Shown here: positions 34,262 to 46,530 of the stretch, in pieces
Layout: every line of letters begins with the position of its first letter
Position numbering within the stretch: the stretch's first letter is position 1
Source of the DNA: Chelonoidis abingdonii
Lineage: Eukaryota > Chordata > Testudines > Testudinidae
NCBI RefSeq assembly: GCF_003597395.2
Contig: NC_133774.1
Span: 48,828,363-48,892,362, forward strand
Reading direction: 5' to 3'
Length of the DNA stretch: 64,000 nt
Translations under genes and position numbers: made by a program
Notes under the pieces: model-generated
Told to the model about the DNA's origin: nothing
The model's input: the letters and a program-made list of their open reading frames with translations, nothing else
Database searches by the model: none

Positions 34262-34960
34262 TCATGAGTCAGGGAGCAAGGGGTAGGATGGGTCCCCCAG
34301 GATCACTACTGACATTTCAACACTGCCAATGGTAATCAGCCAGTCAGGAAAGAAGGTCTCTGCTCGTAGCTTTCTGAACAGTCCTATGTTTTTAAAGATG
34401 TGAGGATCATGCACCTTCCCTGTCCAGCCAACACTGATGTCAGTGAAGCGTTCCCAGTGATCCACGAGCACTTGCATAGCCATAGAAAAGTAGCCCAGTG
34501 CCAAAATTGAGATGTATGTGCCATCTTTTGTTCCACTGCAGTTCAAGAACCCCATTCCTGCAAATCCATCCGCTATGTTCTGCACACTGCTAAGAATCAC
34601 AGTCCTGCATAGCAGGAGATGATTGATGGCCTTGCACACTTACATGACAACTGCCCCCATAGTGGATTTTCCAACTCTAAAGTGATTTTCCACTGACCAG
34701 TAGCAATCCAGTGTTGCAAATTTCCACAGTGAGATTGCCATTCACTTCTCCACTGTCAGTCTCATTTTGGTGTCTCTGTGCTGGAGTGCTAGAGCGATCT
34801 TGACACACAGATCTAGGAACATGGCCTTGTACATCTGAAAGTTCTGCAGCCACCCCAAGCCCTCATTACAATGCAATCCCACCAGTGAGTGCTTGTTTCT
34901 CAGGCCCAGAAGCAGCACTCCACCATCTGCAGCTGCTCCGTGAACACCACCAACAACCTT
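34262..34960 (-). pseudogene. PIF/Harbinger DDE transposase remnant (HARBI1-like)
   Basis: Read on the minus strand: GLGWLQNFQMYKAMFLDLC, then MRLTVEK, a stop, MAISLWKFATLDCYWSVENH, FRVGKSTMGAVVM and a second stop. The 125-codon open segment starting near 34,639 follows: GFLNCSGTKDGTYISILA holds the first catalytic aspartate (DGT), and FTDISVGWTGKVHDPHIF holds the second (VHD). It continues GLFRKLRAETFFPD and ends ILGDPSYPLLPDS. These blocks follow the order of the Harbinger DDE nuclease family. The C-terminal glutamate region and end are missing or shifted. The intact enzyme cuts and inserts the element with a Myb-like partner. This copy is dead. Confidence 0.82.
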
Positions 34961-35726
34961 GAATTAGTTCTCATTATGTCCCACAGCCGTCTGTCCTCCA
35001 TGAGATCATCATGTTCCCCAGTTGTACTGATCCAGTTCTTCTTGTGACCCTGCAAATACCAGTGGGTTGCCCTGTGCTTGCAATGCTTATGTCTACAGTG
35101 TAGAGCTGTACAGGCTCCATGCTTCTGTCAGAGAGGGCGGACAGTGAGGACAGCCACACAAATTCATAGGATTTTTTAAAAAAGGACAAAAATTATGGGC
35201 TATAGATGACATTATGAGATGGAGATAGTTCCACACTGGGAAGTTGACCACTTCCTCTCAGTGATCCCTGCACAACTTCTTTCTGCCCCACCATGCATTG
35301 CCAAAACTCTCCAAAAGATAACGTACTGGATGGTGGGGGTTGCACACTGGCATACCTACCCATGGTGCACATTGACAAGCACTCCTCGTGATTACGCTCA
35401 GCAGTAACACAAAGAGCCAAGTACGCATGCGCACAAGTCATATACTAACTGTGGTAGCTTTATGCTGCTGTAATTTACATCAGCCAAAGTTTGTAGAGTA
35501 GGTATGCAAGACAGCCACAAAAGAACAAACTACAATAGAAGCATTTTTATTCAAAGAATGTTGTTTACTTCAGTGGGTCAGCACCACAGTCCTTCCACAA
35601 ATATCAGGTCAAATCTCAATGCCAAACCTCCTAGTCAGTTGTAAAGGCAGATTAACACTTCCAGTCTGAAGAAAATAATAAAATAAACCAAGCATAGCAA
35701 CTATAACAGTCAAAGGGATCACAGCT

Positions 35727-36606
35727 AAAGCAAGGATGCATGCAGTATTACTGTGTGTGGTTCTGGTCTCCCATGTTTAAGAAGGATGAATTCAAACTGG
35801 AACCGGTACAGAGAAGGGCTACTAGGATGATTCAAGAAATGGAAAACCTGTCTTATGAAAGGACACTCAAAGAGCTTGGCTTGTTTAGCCTAACCAAAAG
35901 AAGGCTGAGGGGACATATGATTGCTCTCTATCAATATATCAGAGGAATAAATACCAGGGAGGGAGAGGAATTATTTAAGCTCAGTACCAATGTGGACACA
36001 AGAACAAATAGATATAATTGACCATCAGGAAGTTTAGACTTGAAATTAGACGAAGGTTCTAACCATCAGAGGAGTGAAGTTCTGGACAGCCTTCCGAGGG
36101 GATAGTGGGGGCAAAAGACATACCTGGCTTCAAGACTAAGCTTGATAAGTTTATGGAGGGATGGAATAATGGGGTAGCCTATCTTGGCAATAATGGCCTT
36201 TGACTAGTACGGCAAATATGCCATGCCTGCTGCATGAATTAGATAGGGTGGGATCTGAGTTACTACAGAGAATTCTTTCCTGGGTATCTGGCTGGTGAGT
36301 CTTGTCCACATGCTCAGGGTTTAGCTGATTGCCATATTTGGGGTCAGGTAGGAATTTTCCTCCAGGGCAGATTGGCGGAGGCCCTGGGGGTTCTTCGACT
36401 TCCTCTGCAGGGTGTGGCATGGGTCATTTGCTGGAAAATTCTCTGCATCTTGAAGTCTTTAAACCATGATTTGAGGACTTCAATGGCTCAAGACACAGGT
36501 TTGATACAGGAGTGGGTGAGTGAGATTCTGTGGCCTGCGTTGTGTAGGAGGTCAGACTAGATGATCCTAATGGTCCCTTCTGACCTTAAAGTCTATGATT
36601 CTATGA
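35727..36606 (+). mobile_element. CR1 LINE, 5'-truncated 3' portion with intact 3' tail
   Basis: It opens with FWSPMFKKDEFKLEPVQRRA, then TRMIQEMENLSYERTLKELG, LFSLTKRRLRGHMIALYQY and a decayed ending. The 3' UTR ends with GGTCAGACTAGATGATCC, CCCTTCTGACCTTAAAGTC and the short tandem tail TATGATTCTATGATTC, the classic CR1 3' end. The coding part is the C-terminal region after the RT palm. Several stops; no 5' half. Confidence 0.9.
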
Positions 36607-39600
36607 TTCCTCCTGCAGATATGGCTATAAAAGAAATGCCCAATACTGGAAGCAAAGGTGATAATGGAGACAACTAAGGAAAGTATCTTCAAAAACCTGA
36701 AGAACATTTTGCTCTGCAACTACTAGATAAATGACAAGATAAAAATAAAATGCAGTTGATCCATCTGTCATGCACCTAAAACAAAAACCTAAACCTGGAA
36801 TTGTTGTATGCATTGGAAAAAAAATAATGAAGATCCTCAGCTAAATTCCACTCATTAACACCCACCTGAAGTCCCCATTTTGCACCAGCATATCAGTGTA
36901 GAATTTGGCTCAAATATTGAAAAGCAGAGTTGGGACCTGTGTAAGGAAAACAAATTGAAATAAGCCATGTACTCTAAATATACATGGCTTGATTTGTGTA
37001 TAGGATAAAACATAAGAAATTGAGAAAAAATATAAAATCTGCATAAGAAGGAGAGTACAGTGATTAACAGATTGTGCCTGAGCTGAAACACCAATAGCTA
37101 CTTCTGCAACAAGGAGGGGAAGTCCTCTACATTTAAAGGCACAAAACTCAGAAAAACAGAGTCTAAATCCCACTCTGAACTTCCTGAAGTTGAACGGTGT
37201 CTTCCAGTCCTAGTCCAATCTTTACTAGGAAAGAGAAGGTTTGCCATTATAAAGCTGAAGTCAAAACAACAAGCTAGAGAAACTGTTTAAAGACAGTTAC
37301 CCAAATCAAAACAGCACTTCCAAAGCTGTATAACAAACAATATGCAAAAGAAAAAAATTGCACAGTACAAAAGAGAGCAAATGAGAAGATTGGTACTGTT
37401 CTTGGAGAAGCCTTTCAACCAGCAATGTGAAGTATCAGCTAAAGATAAATCTGTGACAAAGTTCATTTTGTATGGGGGTGTGCAATAAACGCTAGAAAGC
37501 CAGATACTTGACACTGCTGTAGCTGTTTTAATTGTATAAAGCGGGAAAAAAATATTAGCGTGTGATGTGAAAATTCCTCACCTGATAGGTAAATTCTGGG
37601 TGGCGTAGAATTGCTGTAGGAGCTCCTAAAACACCTCTCTCCTGGTAATGTAGAGCTGTAGACATGGCTAGATTAAAGAGGGTGTGGCCAGCATGTCCCT
37701 ACAATGTGCCACTGGCTCCCAAAATGGACTCTTGTGCACCGAGGTATAAATTAGCAGTCGTAACAGTGATTTAATGTATGCTGGGTACTGGCCCAGTTCC
37801 CTGCCTGCTTTACTTACATTTGTGCAAAAAATGCAATGCAGGCATAGCAATTTGCACACATGTAAAAAGCTACATAAGATGCAAGGCAGTGGAGAATGGC
37901 CCACTGTCTTTTGGAGAATGCATTGCTTTGGCTGGTGGACTCAGATTAAAACAAGATACCGTACCTGTGCAAAGACAGTAGCTGATACTATGTATTTTTA
38001 TCTGTGTATAATTTAAGATAATATTGCCCAAGAAGGCACAGCAGGAGAGAAATCCACTAGGGTATAAGAAATGCACTGAAAGCTAGAAACTGAAAACATT
38101 AGCAAGAAGAATGAGGGGGAAACATTAAAGGAGAGTGCAGGTGAGCAGGAAAATATTATAGGCGGCCAAGTAGACTTCTAAAAGGCTGCAAAATGGAAGT
38201 GTCATCATCTGCATAAGAATGAACTAGAACAAGATCCTGAGACTGTAGGCATGTGGAAGCTCTGTTAGGATCATTCAACTGGAAGCATACACTGTTTGAC
38301 CTTTGAGACAGTTACATTAAATGATGTATTCGATTGCAGTTAAACTTTAGTTTAAAAAAAAAAGTTTTGTTGGCCAGAATCAACAGTTTCGTCTTCAAAG
38401 GGCGGGGATGTAGGGGGCAGAGTATATGTGAAATGTGCTTCAGTAGTCTGGTAAATTATATGAAAAGTGGGGAAAGCCACTAGTATAATGCATTAGTGGG
38501 TGCTTCCATCTCACAGATGAAGAAAGCTGGAAGCACAGTTACAACAAATCCAGATCAAAGGGACAAAGACAATTTTGTAATCTTGGGCTAGGGGGAGAAA
38601 CATGATAAGTGAAAGAAATAATTCTAGTAGTGCTGATCACTAGCAATCACACATGAAAGAACTTGGAGGAGAACTATATTTTCCACAATGAAATTAGAGA
38701 AGCTGTACGTATACACCCTGCAAATATCAGAGAGTATTTTTGAATTGGAGGATCAAAATCAGCTAAGCATCTGTCAAGAAAAATTAGGAAAGAAAATACA
38801 TCAGAAGCTGATGAAGAGGGTTTAGAGTTAAAACTTGAGCTTCAGTCTGCAAGAATTTATATTGCTAGACAAGAAGATTGAATTATGAATATTTGCTTTA
38901 ATTGTCCCATGGTTTTGTGATATGCCTGACTAGATTGTTTTGTGCTGATTCTTCTTCCTGCAGTAATCTGAAAATGGATCTTTAAAGTACTCAAAGATTA
39001 CGGAATAGGCTTCAGATATTTGGGGATTGTGGAATGTGAAGTTACACAGTGTTTTTAACTCTTGGGACAGTTTGTGTTTTTCTTAAAGCCCTAGCTCCTG
39101 AATTTATTTGATTATGTGAGAAAGTCAGCTTTCACACTTGAGAGTTAGCAACTTACTCTCTGAAATGGTTATGGAGAAAAGCTTGGGGGTGGGGAGAACC
39201 AATGGAATCCAGATGCAAACTAAAGGCTCAGAATCCAGAAGATAAGTCTTTAGTACACTTTATTATTTTTTTATCTCAATTTCTAAGCATCTCTCATGAT
39301 ACTGAATGGGTGGAGTTGGCAATACTGCAATAACAAAATTATAGTTGTGAGTATTCGTGGAGATTTACACAATTTTTTGTGGACACTGGTCTGTTTTGGT
39401 GCCTAACTGTATTTTTATTCAAATATTTAAAACAAAACTATTTTAAAAAACAGAAACATTCCCTACAGCAGTTGCAAACCAAACACTGAATCATTGTAAT
39501 AGTGTATGAAAGTGAATTTGAGTGGAATAAGTGAAATTGACCAAATTTATCATTGGCCAAGCTCAGATAAATAAAAAGTCTATTGTAATTCTATTAATAA

Positions 39601-40540
39601 ATATTATTTGTGATTCAGCTAAGGCAAATGTTTTAACCTTACAATTTTCTTAAAAATCAACTTTTTCAAACTTCAGGATAAGTGTGTTTCTAGTTTTGGT
39701 GGATAGTTCGGGTCACCTCCTATTTTATCTATGCCAGTTACTCTTCATGGCAGTTTATTAGTTATACATTTGTTTTGATCTCCTGTTTGCACAGACCACT
39801 ATGCTTCATTTTTTGTGTTTTCTGTTATATGCTATTGTAAACAATTGGCCTTTACAAATCTATTATTATTTGTAAATATTCACCATAATTTCCAGGAACC
39901 AGCTATCCAGGTCAATTTACCTTTTTGAATAGATGAACAATAAAGGATAAAAAATAACTTCCCCACACTTACTTGCTATTGAACTATTGATTAGGTGTCA
40001 GTCGGAACAGATGAATAAAACATCAAGGAATAAGATAACAGTAAAATACAATATTGAACCATCAGTACATTTATAAGTGCACCAATACAGCTATCTAAGG
40101 ATAAATCAGTGAGAATTAGCTGCAGTTTCTAAATGGCTTTAGCAATCCAGACACAAAAGATTTTTATGGGGTACCTGGGCAGTGGCTTTTGCAGTTGTTC
40201 CTCATTTTAAAAGAAGGGATCAGTAAAATAAAGTCAGTTGACTACCGCACAGTTTTGATTAATAACAGTCCAAGAATAATAAATATAATGTAATTCCATC
40301 AATTGCATGACTACAGAGTTTGTGAAGAATTAAGTCAAAGATCAAAATAGGAGAGAAATATTTTTACTTACGTTGAGCATTACTTGTATTACATCTAAGG
40401 ATAAAGGGAGATCCTAATCCTAGTTGTGCTAGTGTAAATCCAGAGGGTGAATTCCTGGATCTATTAAGTCAATGGTAAACTCCTATAGACTTCATTGGAT
40501 TCAGGATTTCACCCAGATAACTCCAATATCTTCAGTGAAC
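36607..40540. other. Non-coding stretch, nothing recognised
   Basis: AT-rich, with only short frames and no clear repeat ends in 3.9 kb. This is one of the longest apparently unique stretches in the window. Confidence 0.5.
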
Positions 40541-41175
40541 ACAGAATGGGTTAGAAGGGACCACAAAGGTCATCTAGACTAACCCCCTGCCAAGACGCAG
40601 GATTTGTTGGGTCTAAATCAACCAAGACAGATGGTTATCCAGTCTCCTTCTGAAAACCTCCAATGAAGGACCTTCTATGACTATCCTGCCTCCCCTCCCC
40701 CCCAGTCTGTTCTATTGTCCTACTGTTCTTACAGTTAGGAAGTTTTTCCTAAGATTTAATCTAAATCTGCTATCCTGTAGTTTGAACCCATTGCCTCTTG
40801 TCCTGCCCTCTATGGAAAGAGAGAACAACTTTTCTCTATCTTTTTTATGGCAGTACAGTATTTGAAGACCGCTATCATTTCCCTCCTTAATCTCCTTTTT
40901 TCCAAATTAAACATGCCCCGTTCCTACAGCCTTTGTTCAGATATCTTGCATTCCATCCCTTTGATCATCTTCGTCATTTGCTTCTGCATCCTTTCTATAT
41001 ATGCAGTTTCTTTGCATCCTTGCTATATATTGGTGACCAAAATTGCACACAGTACTCCAGCTGAGGCCTAAGCAGTGCCAAGTAGAGTGGTACTATCACC
41101 TCCTATGACTTACATGCTATGTTTCTGATAATGCAACCTAAAATTGCATTTGCTTTTTTTTTTTTGCAACAGCAT
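40541..41175 (-). mobile_element. CR1 LINE 3' portion, reverse orientation
   Basis: Its low-coordinate edge (AATGGGTTAGAAGGGACCAC, AAAGGTCATCTAGACTAACC) is the complement of the CR1 3' UTR. Further in lie complements of the C-terminal coding region (TCCTTCTGAAAACCTCC, TTGTCCTGCCCTCTATGG). The 5' truncation falls near the T-rich tract at 41,153-41,164. Confidence 0.85.
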
Positions 41176-41250
41176 CACATTGTTGCAAAAATACCTTAAT
41201 TTATACTAGTGTAACTGAGATCAATCTCTCATCTCCTTTTTTTAATGGAG

Positions 41251-41427
41251 ACATACCTATCTTACAGAGCTGGAAGGGACCCTGAAAGGTCATGGAGTCC
41301 AATCTCCTGCCTGCACTAGCAGGACCAAATACTGATTTTGCCCCAGGTCCCTAAGTGGCCCCCTCAAGGATTGAACTCATAACCCAGGGTTTAGCAGGCC
41401 AATGCTCAAACCACTGAGCTATCCCTC
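41251..41427 (-). mobile_element. tRNA-derived SINE with CR1-type tail (Cry I / turtle polIII SINE-like)
   Basis: On the minus strand it starts GAGGGATAGCTCAGTGG, a tRNA-like head with A box (TAGCTCAGTGG) and B box (AGTTCAATCC). It continues through GGGGCCACTTAGGGACC and ends CATGACCTTTCAGGGTCCC then TTCCAGCTCTGTAAG, a tail shared with CR1-type LINEs that supply its reverse transcriptase. Turtles and crocodilians carry such SINEs. It adjoins, but is separate from, the CR1 fragment at 40,541-41,175. Confidence 0.85.
41368..41421 (-). promoter_or_regulatory. Internal Pol III promoter of the SINE (A and B boxes)
   Basis: The A box TAGCTCAGTGG is the complement of 41,411-41,421. The B box AGTTCAATCC is the complement of 41,368-41,377. 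Spacing of about 33 nt between the boxes is normal for a tRNA-type promoter. The B box departs from GGTTCRANNCC only at its first base. Confidence 0.7.
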
Positions 41428-43287
41428 TTCACTGCATATGTTACTGCTGACATAAGTAGCAAGTGGCACTGGTCTAAAATGAAGGAAATTAGTTTCATAA
41501 CTGAAAACTTTTCCTCACTGGTTTTGGCTAAATTTTAGAGTTAAAAGCGTATTTCCACAATGTACCAAACTGATCCCTGAAGTCAATTGAGTTACTCTAG
41601 GGATTAATTTGGCCATCCAAGCAAAAGTAATACCTGAACATTGCATACACAAATATAAAAAAAAAAAAAGAGTGGGCTACAGCCAGCACATGCTGTTCTT
41701 TGGGCATTAAAGGTGTAATCAATCTAGCCTCCAGTAATGTGACATGGCATTCAGCAGCTTGTGGTGCAGGATTAAGGAAACATTTGTAATAGCAAGTTTG
41801 AATCCAGAGCTATATTCTGGAGAAAGAGAATCATTCTTGTGGTGCCTGTTATAAGGTGATTCTATCAGTTGTAGAAGAAATAATTATATTGATTATTAAT
41901 ACAGGGGGTCTCCAGTATATGGCAGCGTTGCATCCTTGAAAAGGGCGATGGATACTGAAAGGACAGATACCGGGGAATTTTTCCCCAAAAGAAATAATGG
42001 TCTGCCCTGCCTCTTCCTGTCCCCCCTCCACCCTGGCCCCACCCCGTTCCGCCCCCTCCTCCGAGTACACCCCATCTCTGCTCCTCCCAGCCCTTCCTGA
42101 ACATCAGGGGAAGTACCCTAAGAAAAACTATGCAAAAGGTGAAGCGATGGATATGTGGATCAGGACCAATGTGAATTGGAACACATTCCCCTATTGATGA
42201 GCAATGGATATGTGAAACAACAGATAAGGGGGAGATGTATTCTGGGGACCACCTGTATACAATGACCCCCGTAGCCTGTCATATAGAGATATAGATAAGA
42301 AGTACTGATTAATGCTGCAATGCAAATAGCAGGCTCAAATCCTATATGACAAGCTTGCTTAGAATAACTAAGGGGTAGCTTTATATAAATAGCTTGATAA
42401 ATGAACTAACAGGCAAGTGACAGTATCATGGCTGAGTATAGTGGGAAGTGAAAACCTCAAAACAAAAGTTATTGATATTTTAGGATAAGTTTAAGGAACA
42501 AAATCTGAAACTTTTATATATTAATCACAGAAATATCACAGTAATTAATTGGCAAATAGTAATGAGTTTGGTGTAAATACTTAATTACCCTATAAGAATT
42601 GGGGGACCTCAACAGAACTGGAGAGTGGAAGTTAAGATAAGGAAAAGGGGCTGAAGGATAAAGGGCACAAGATACCACGGGTGTCAGCATAACATGTTAT
42701 AGAGATTTTAACCCGCCTGGGGGAAACCAGGATGACAACCACTGATGATGGTAATGATGAGGATAATGACCAACACTTTGGGTTTCCCAGCAAGGGATAA
42801 TGTGAATAATGCAAGGACAATTCTGTATTATCTCTCCCTCATTTTAGCTGTAGTGCAGAGTGTGAAATCCTGTTTTGCTTGTTAATTAAAATTTCTAGAA
42901 GTAAAGGTGTTATACTGCTTCTTGTGTGCTCCTCGGGGCACTCATTCTCATTATAATCTTTCTATAGTAGCTGACTTGGGGAAGTGACTCCCCCCCCGAC
43001 CACTGCATGCTAAACTAAAGTGAAATTCCAAATGTTAGATAAGGCTACACTCCCTAGACTAAAAGGGTGGATCTGGGTACTTTTTCTATTGTTGTCAGTC
43101 ACACTCAGCTATCCCAGGATTAAGAGCCTATCTATAGTAAGGTCATACTCAGACATAGATTTTGATGCAGAATTCCCAATCGGTTCGAACTGGAATCCCA
43201 TAATAAGGATAATATTTAACAATTTACATAGTTTAACAAAATGTGCTTCCAGGTGCTCAACCACCACTGACACTTAATTGCACGTTA
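41428..43287. other. Non-coding stretch, nothing recognised
   Basis: Short frames only. An A12 run lies at about 41,657-41,669, and a C-rich tract at 42,018-42,060. No element ends seen. Confidence 0.5.
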
Positions 43288-43625
43288 AGGCAAGATGGTT
43301 TGGTGGATAGGACACTAGACTAGGTGTCAGAAGACCTGGTGTAAAGTCCTGGTACCATTGAAATCAATGGCAGAACTCCTATTGAATTCACTTATGCCTG
43401 TATTCATTCCTGGTTTCTATTGCCAGTCTTACTGACTCACTAAGTGACCTTGAGCAAATCACTTTACCCCTCTGGCCCTCTGTTTCCCCTCCTACCCTTT
43501 GTCTGTCTTGCCCACATAGCATGTAAACTCCTCAGATCAGGGATGTGTTTGAATAATAGCTAATACAATAGGGTCCCAGTTTCAGTTGGAGCCCATTGGC
43601 ATTACAGTAATACAAAAATAGTAAC
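43288..43625 (+). mobile_element. MIR-like SINE, nearly full length
   Basis: The tRNA-like head (GATGGTTTGGTGGATAGGAC) carries an A-box-like start. The CORE part follows (TGACTCACTAAGTGACCTTG, AGCAAATCACTTTACCCC, TCTGGCCCTCTGTTTCCCC). The tail (CAATAGGGTCCCAGTTTC, ATTACAGTAATACAAAAATA) matches the fragments at 4,518 and 6,725, which links those fragments to this SINE family. An extra ACCATTGAAATCAATGGC palindrome lies at 43,350-43,368. Diverged and old. Confidence 0.7.
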
Positions 43626-44270
43626 CATTGTATTGAAAACAGGATAGTGACTGTCAGCTAGTGGCAGATTTCAAAGTAAATCTGTTTTCACAGAACTGGG
43701 ATGTTGAAGGTAGATGCTGATGAAACGTTACTGTTACCTTTTCTCATCTGCTTTGATTTGCTTTCCTTTTAGTTTTCGTGAAGGAATTAATTACAAAAGC
43801 ACATGACTCTGCTTTAATAAAGTTTTCAGCAAGGCTGAAAGCATGTTTCAGTGGAGTGCAACGCACCCAAAACCAGTATTATGTATATTTTTTAAACAGA
43901 AGTTTTGCATCCTTTCAACAAATAAAAAACACCACCACCACCACCACACAAACAAAAACAAAAAAGTGTGATGCTCAGAAAAATCTGAAAGGGAAGCATT
44001 AAGAGATCCAGTCAGTTCCCTACAGTCAGAGTGTCCTTCATGGACCATTATCACAAACCAATATTTAATATTGCTAAATAAATTATCAAATATACATATA
44101 TGAAGTTAAAATAAACAAATTATTAAGATATTGAAAAGCCTAGTCTTTAAATCTCAAATTTTCAACTTTAGATAATGAATATTGTTCAACAATGGACTTC
44201 TGTCAACTATGGTCTCAATGTAGAAATATTTTATTCAACATGTCAATAGACAAATTAATAACATTTTGTG
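43626..44270. other. Non-coding stretch
   Basis: Only short frames. A (CAC)n run lies at about 43,930-43,948. No element recognised. Confidence 0.5.
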
Positions 44271-44484
44271 CAGTGGTTCTCAACTTTTCCATAAGAACAT
44301 AAGAATGGCCATACTGGGTCAGACCAAAGGTCCACCCAGCCCAGTATCTTGATTACCAACAGTGACTAATGCCAGGTGTCCCAGAGGGAGTGAACCTAAC
44401 AGGTAATGATCAAGTGATCTCTCTCCTCCCATCCATCTCCACCCTCTGACAGAGGTTAGGGACACCATTCCGTACCCATCCTGG

Positions 44485-46501
44485 CTAATAGCCATTTATG
44501 GACTTAACCTCCATGAATTTATCCAGTTCTCTTTTAAACCCTATTATAGTCCTAGCCCTCACAACATCCTCAGGCAAAGAATTCCACAGGTTGACTGTGC
44601 ACTGTGTGAAGAAGAACTTACTTTTATTTGTTTTAAACCTGCTGCCTATTAATTTCATTTGGTGGCCCCTAGTTCTTATATTATGGGAACAAGTAAATAA
44701 CCTTTCCTTATCTACTTTCTCCACATCACTCATGATTTTATATACCTTTATCATATCCCCCCTTAGTCTCCTCTTTTCCAAGCTGAAAAGTCCTAGCCTC
44801 TTTAATCTCTCCTCATATGGGACCCATTCCAAACCCCTAATCATTTTAGTTGCCCTTCTCTGAACCTTTTCTAATGCCAGTATATCTTTTTTGAGATGAG
44901 GAGACCACATCTGTGCAGTATTCAAGATGTGGGCGTACCATGGATTTATATAAGGGCAATAAGATATTCTCCATCTTATTCTCTATCCCTTTTTTAATGA
45001 TTCCTAACATCCTGTTTGCTTTTTTGACTGCCACTGCACACTGCGTGGATGTCTTCAGAGAACTATCCACGATGACTCCAAGATCTCTTTCCTGATTAGT
45101 TGTAGCTAAATTAGCCCCCATCATATTGTATGTATAGTTGGGTTATTTTTTCCAATGTGCATTACTTTACATTTATCCACATTAAATTTCATTTGCCATT
45201 TTGTTGCCCAATCACTTAGTTTTGTGAGATCTTTTTGAAGTTCTTCACAGTCTGCTTTGGTCTTAACTATCTTGAGCAGTTTAGTATCATCTGCAAACTT
45301 TGCCACCTCACTGTTTACCCCTTTCTCCAGATCATTTATGAATAAGTTGAATAGGATTGGTCCTAGGACTGACCCTTGGGAACACACTAGTTACCCCTCT
45401 CCATTCTGAAATTTTTCCCATTTATTCCTACCCTTTGTTCCCTGTCTTTTAACCAGTTCTCAATCCATGAAAGGATCTTCCCTCTTATCCCATGACAACT
45501 TAATTTACGTAAGAGCCTTTGGTGAGGGACCTTGTCAAAGGCTTTCTGAAATCTAAGTACACTATGTCCACTGGATCCCCCCCCTTGTCCACATGTTCGT
45601 TGACCCCTTCAAAGAACTCCAATAGATTAGTAAGACATGATTTGCCTTTACAGAAACCATATTGACTTTTGCCCAACAATTTATGTTCTATATGTCTGAC
45701 AATTTTATTCTTTACTATTGTTTCAACTAATTTGCCCAGTACTGACGTTAGACTTAACGGTCTGTAATTGCCAGGATCACCTCTAGAGGCCTTTTTAAAT
45801 ATTGGTGTTACGTTAGCTATCTTCTAGTCACTGGGTACAGAAGCTGATTTAAAGGACATAGTTAATAGTTCTGCAATTTCACATTTGAGTTCTTTCAGAA
45901 CTTTTGGGTGAATGCCATCTGTTCCCAGTGACTTTTTACTGTTAAGTTTATCAATTAATTCCAAACCTCCTCTAGTAACACTTCAATCTGTGACAATTCC
46001 TCAGATTTCTCTGGATGGCTCAGGTTTGGGAATCTCCTTAACATCCTCAGCCATGACTGAAGCAAAGAATTCATTCAGTTTCTCCGCAATGACTTTATCG
46101 TCTTTAAGCGCTCCTTTTGTACTGCGATCATCCAGGGGCCCCACTGGTTGTTTAGCAGGCTTCCTGCTTCTGATGTATTTAAAAAACATTTTGTTATTAC
46201 CTTTTGAGTTTTTGGCTGGCTGTTCTTCATACTCCTTTTTGGCTTTTCTTATTACATTTTTATATTCAATTTGGAAGTGTTTATGCTACTTTCTATTTAC
46301 CTCACTAGGATTTGACCTCCACTTTTTAAAAGATGACTTTTTCTCTCTCACTGCTTCTTTTACTTGGTTGTTAAGCCATGGCGGCTCTTTTTTAGCTCTT
46401 TTACTGTGTTTGTTAATTTGGAGTATACATTTAAGTTGGGCCTCTATTACGGTGTCTTTGAAAAGTGTCCATGCAGCTTGCAGGGATTTCACTCTAGTCA
46501 C
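44485..46501 (-). pseudogene. CR1 ORF2 remnant: linker, reverse transcriptase and C-terminal domain
   Basis: Open pieces in order on the minus strand are as follows. 46,501-46,286 has MTRVKSLQAAWTLFKDTVIE and EPPWLNNQVKEAVREKK, the post-endonuclease linker. 46,189-46,001 has LNEFFASVMAED. The 45,387-45,121 piece has QGSVLGPILFNLFINDLE and FADDTKLLK, the catalytic FADD palm motif. 45,124-44,846 has ERDLGVIVDSSLKTSTQC and [13 protein letters not shown] [12 protein letters not shown]. 44,925-44,485 has [20 protein letters not shown] and the [16 protein letters not shown] end. The endonuclease half is absent and frames are broken. The intact protein nicks DNA and copies CR1 RNA, and probably the SINE at 41.3 kb too. 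Confidence 0.9.
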
Positions 46502-46504
46502 TGT

Positions 46505-46530
46505 ACTGTTTAATTTAATTTAATTTAATT
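46505..46530. repeat. (TTTAA)n short tandem repeat at the CR1 5' junction
   Basis: About four to five copies of TTTAA sit exactly where the CR1 is truncated. This may be target sequence or slippage during insertion. Confidence 0.6.

Larger units (their letters stand above)
33400..35512 (-). mobile_element. PIF/Harbinger DNA transposon, decayed, split by a hAT MITE
   Basis: The minus strand carries a Harbinger transposase (about 34,960-34,262). The high-coordinate edge near 35,480-35,512 (CATCAGCCAAAGTTTGTAG) resembles the TIR region of turtle Harbinger elements. The low-coordinate part (33,400-33,572) looks like the non-coding 3' flank of the family and is interrupted at 33,573-34,002 by a hAT insertion. 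Neither outer boundary was proved by a target duplication, so the limits are approximate. Confidence 0.6.

Noticed and set aside
41251..41427. Functional tRNA gene
   Set aside because: A and B boxes are present, but no anticodon arm or acceptor closure fits; a CR1-type tail follows, so it is a SINE.
45912..46523. 203-codon plus-strand frame as a gene
   Set aside because: It is antisense to the CR1 ORF2 remnant; hydrophobic wording comes from reversed CR1 codons.
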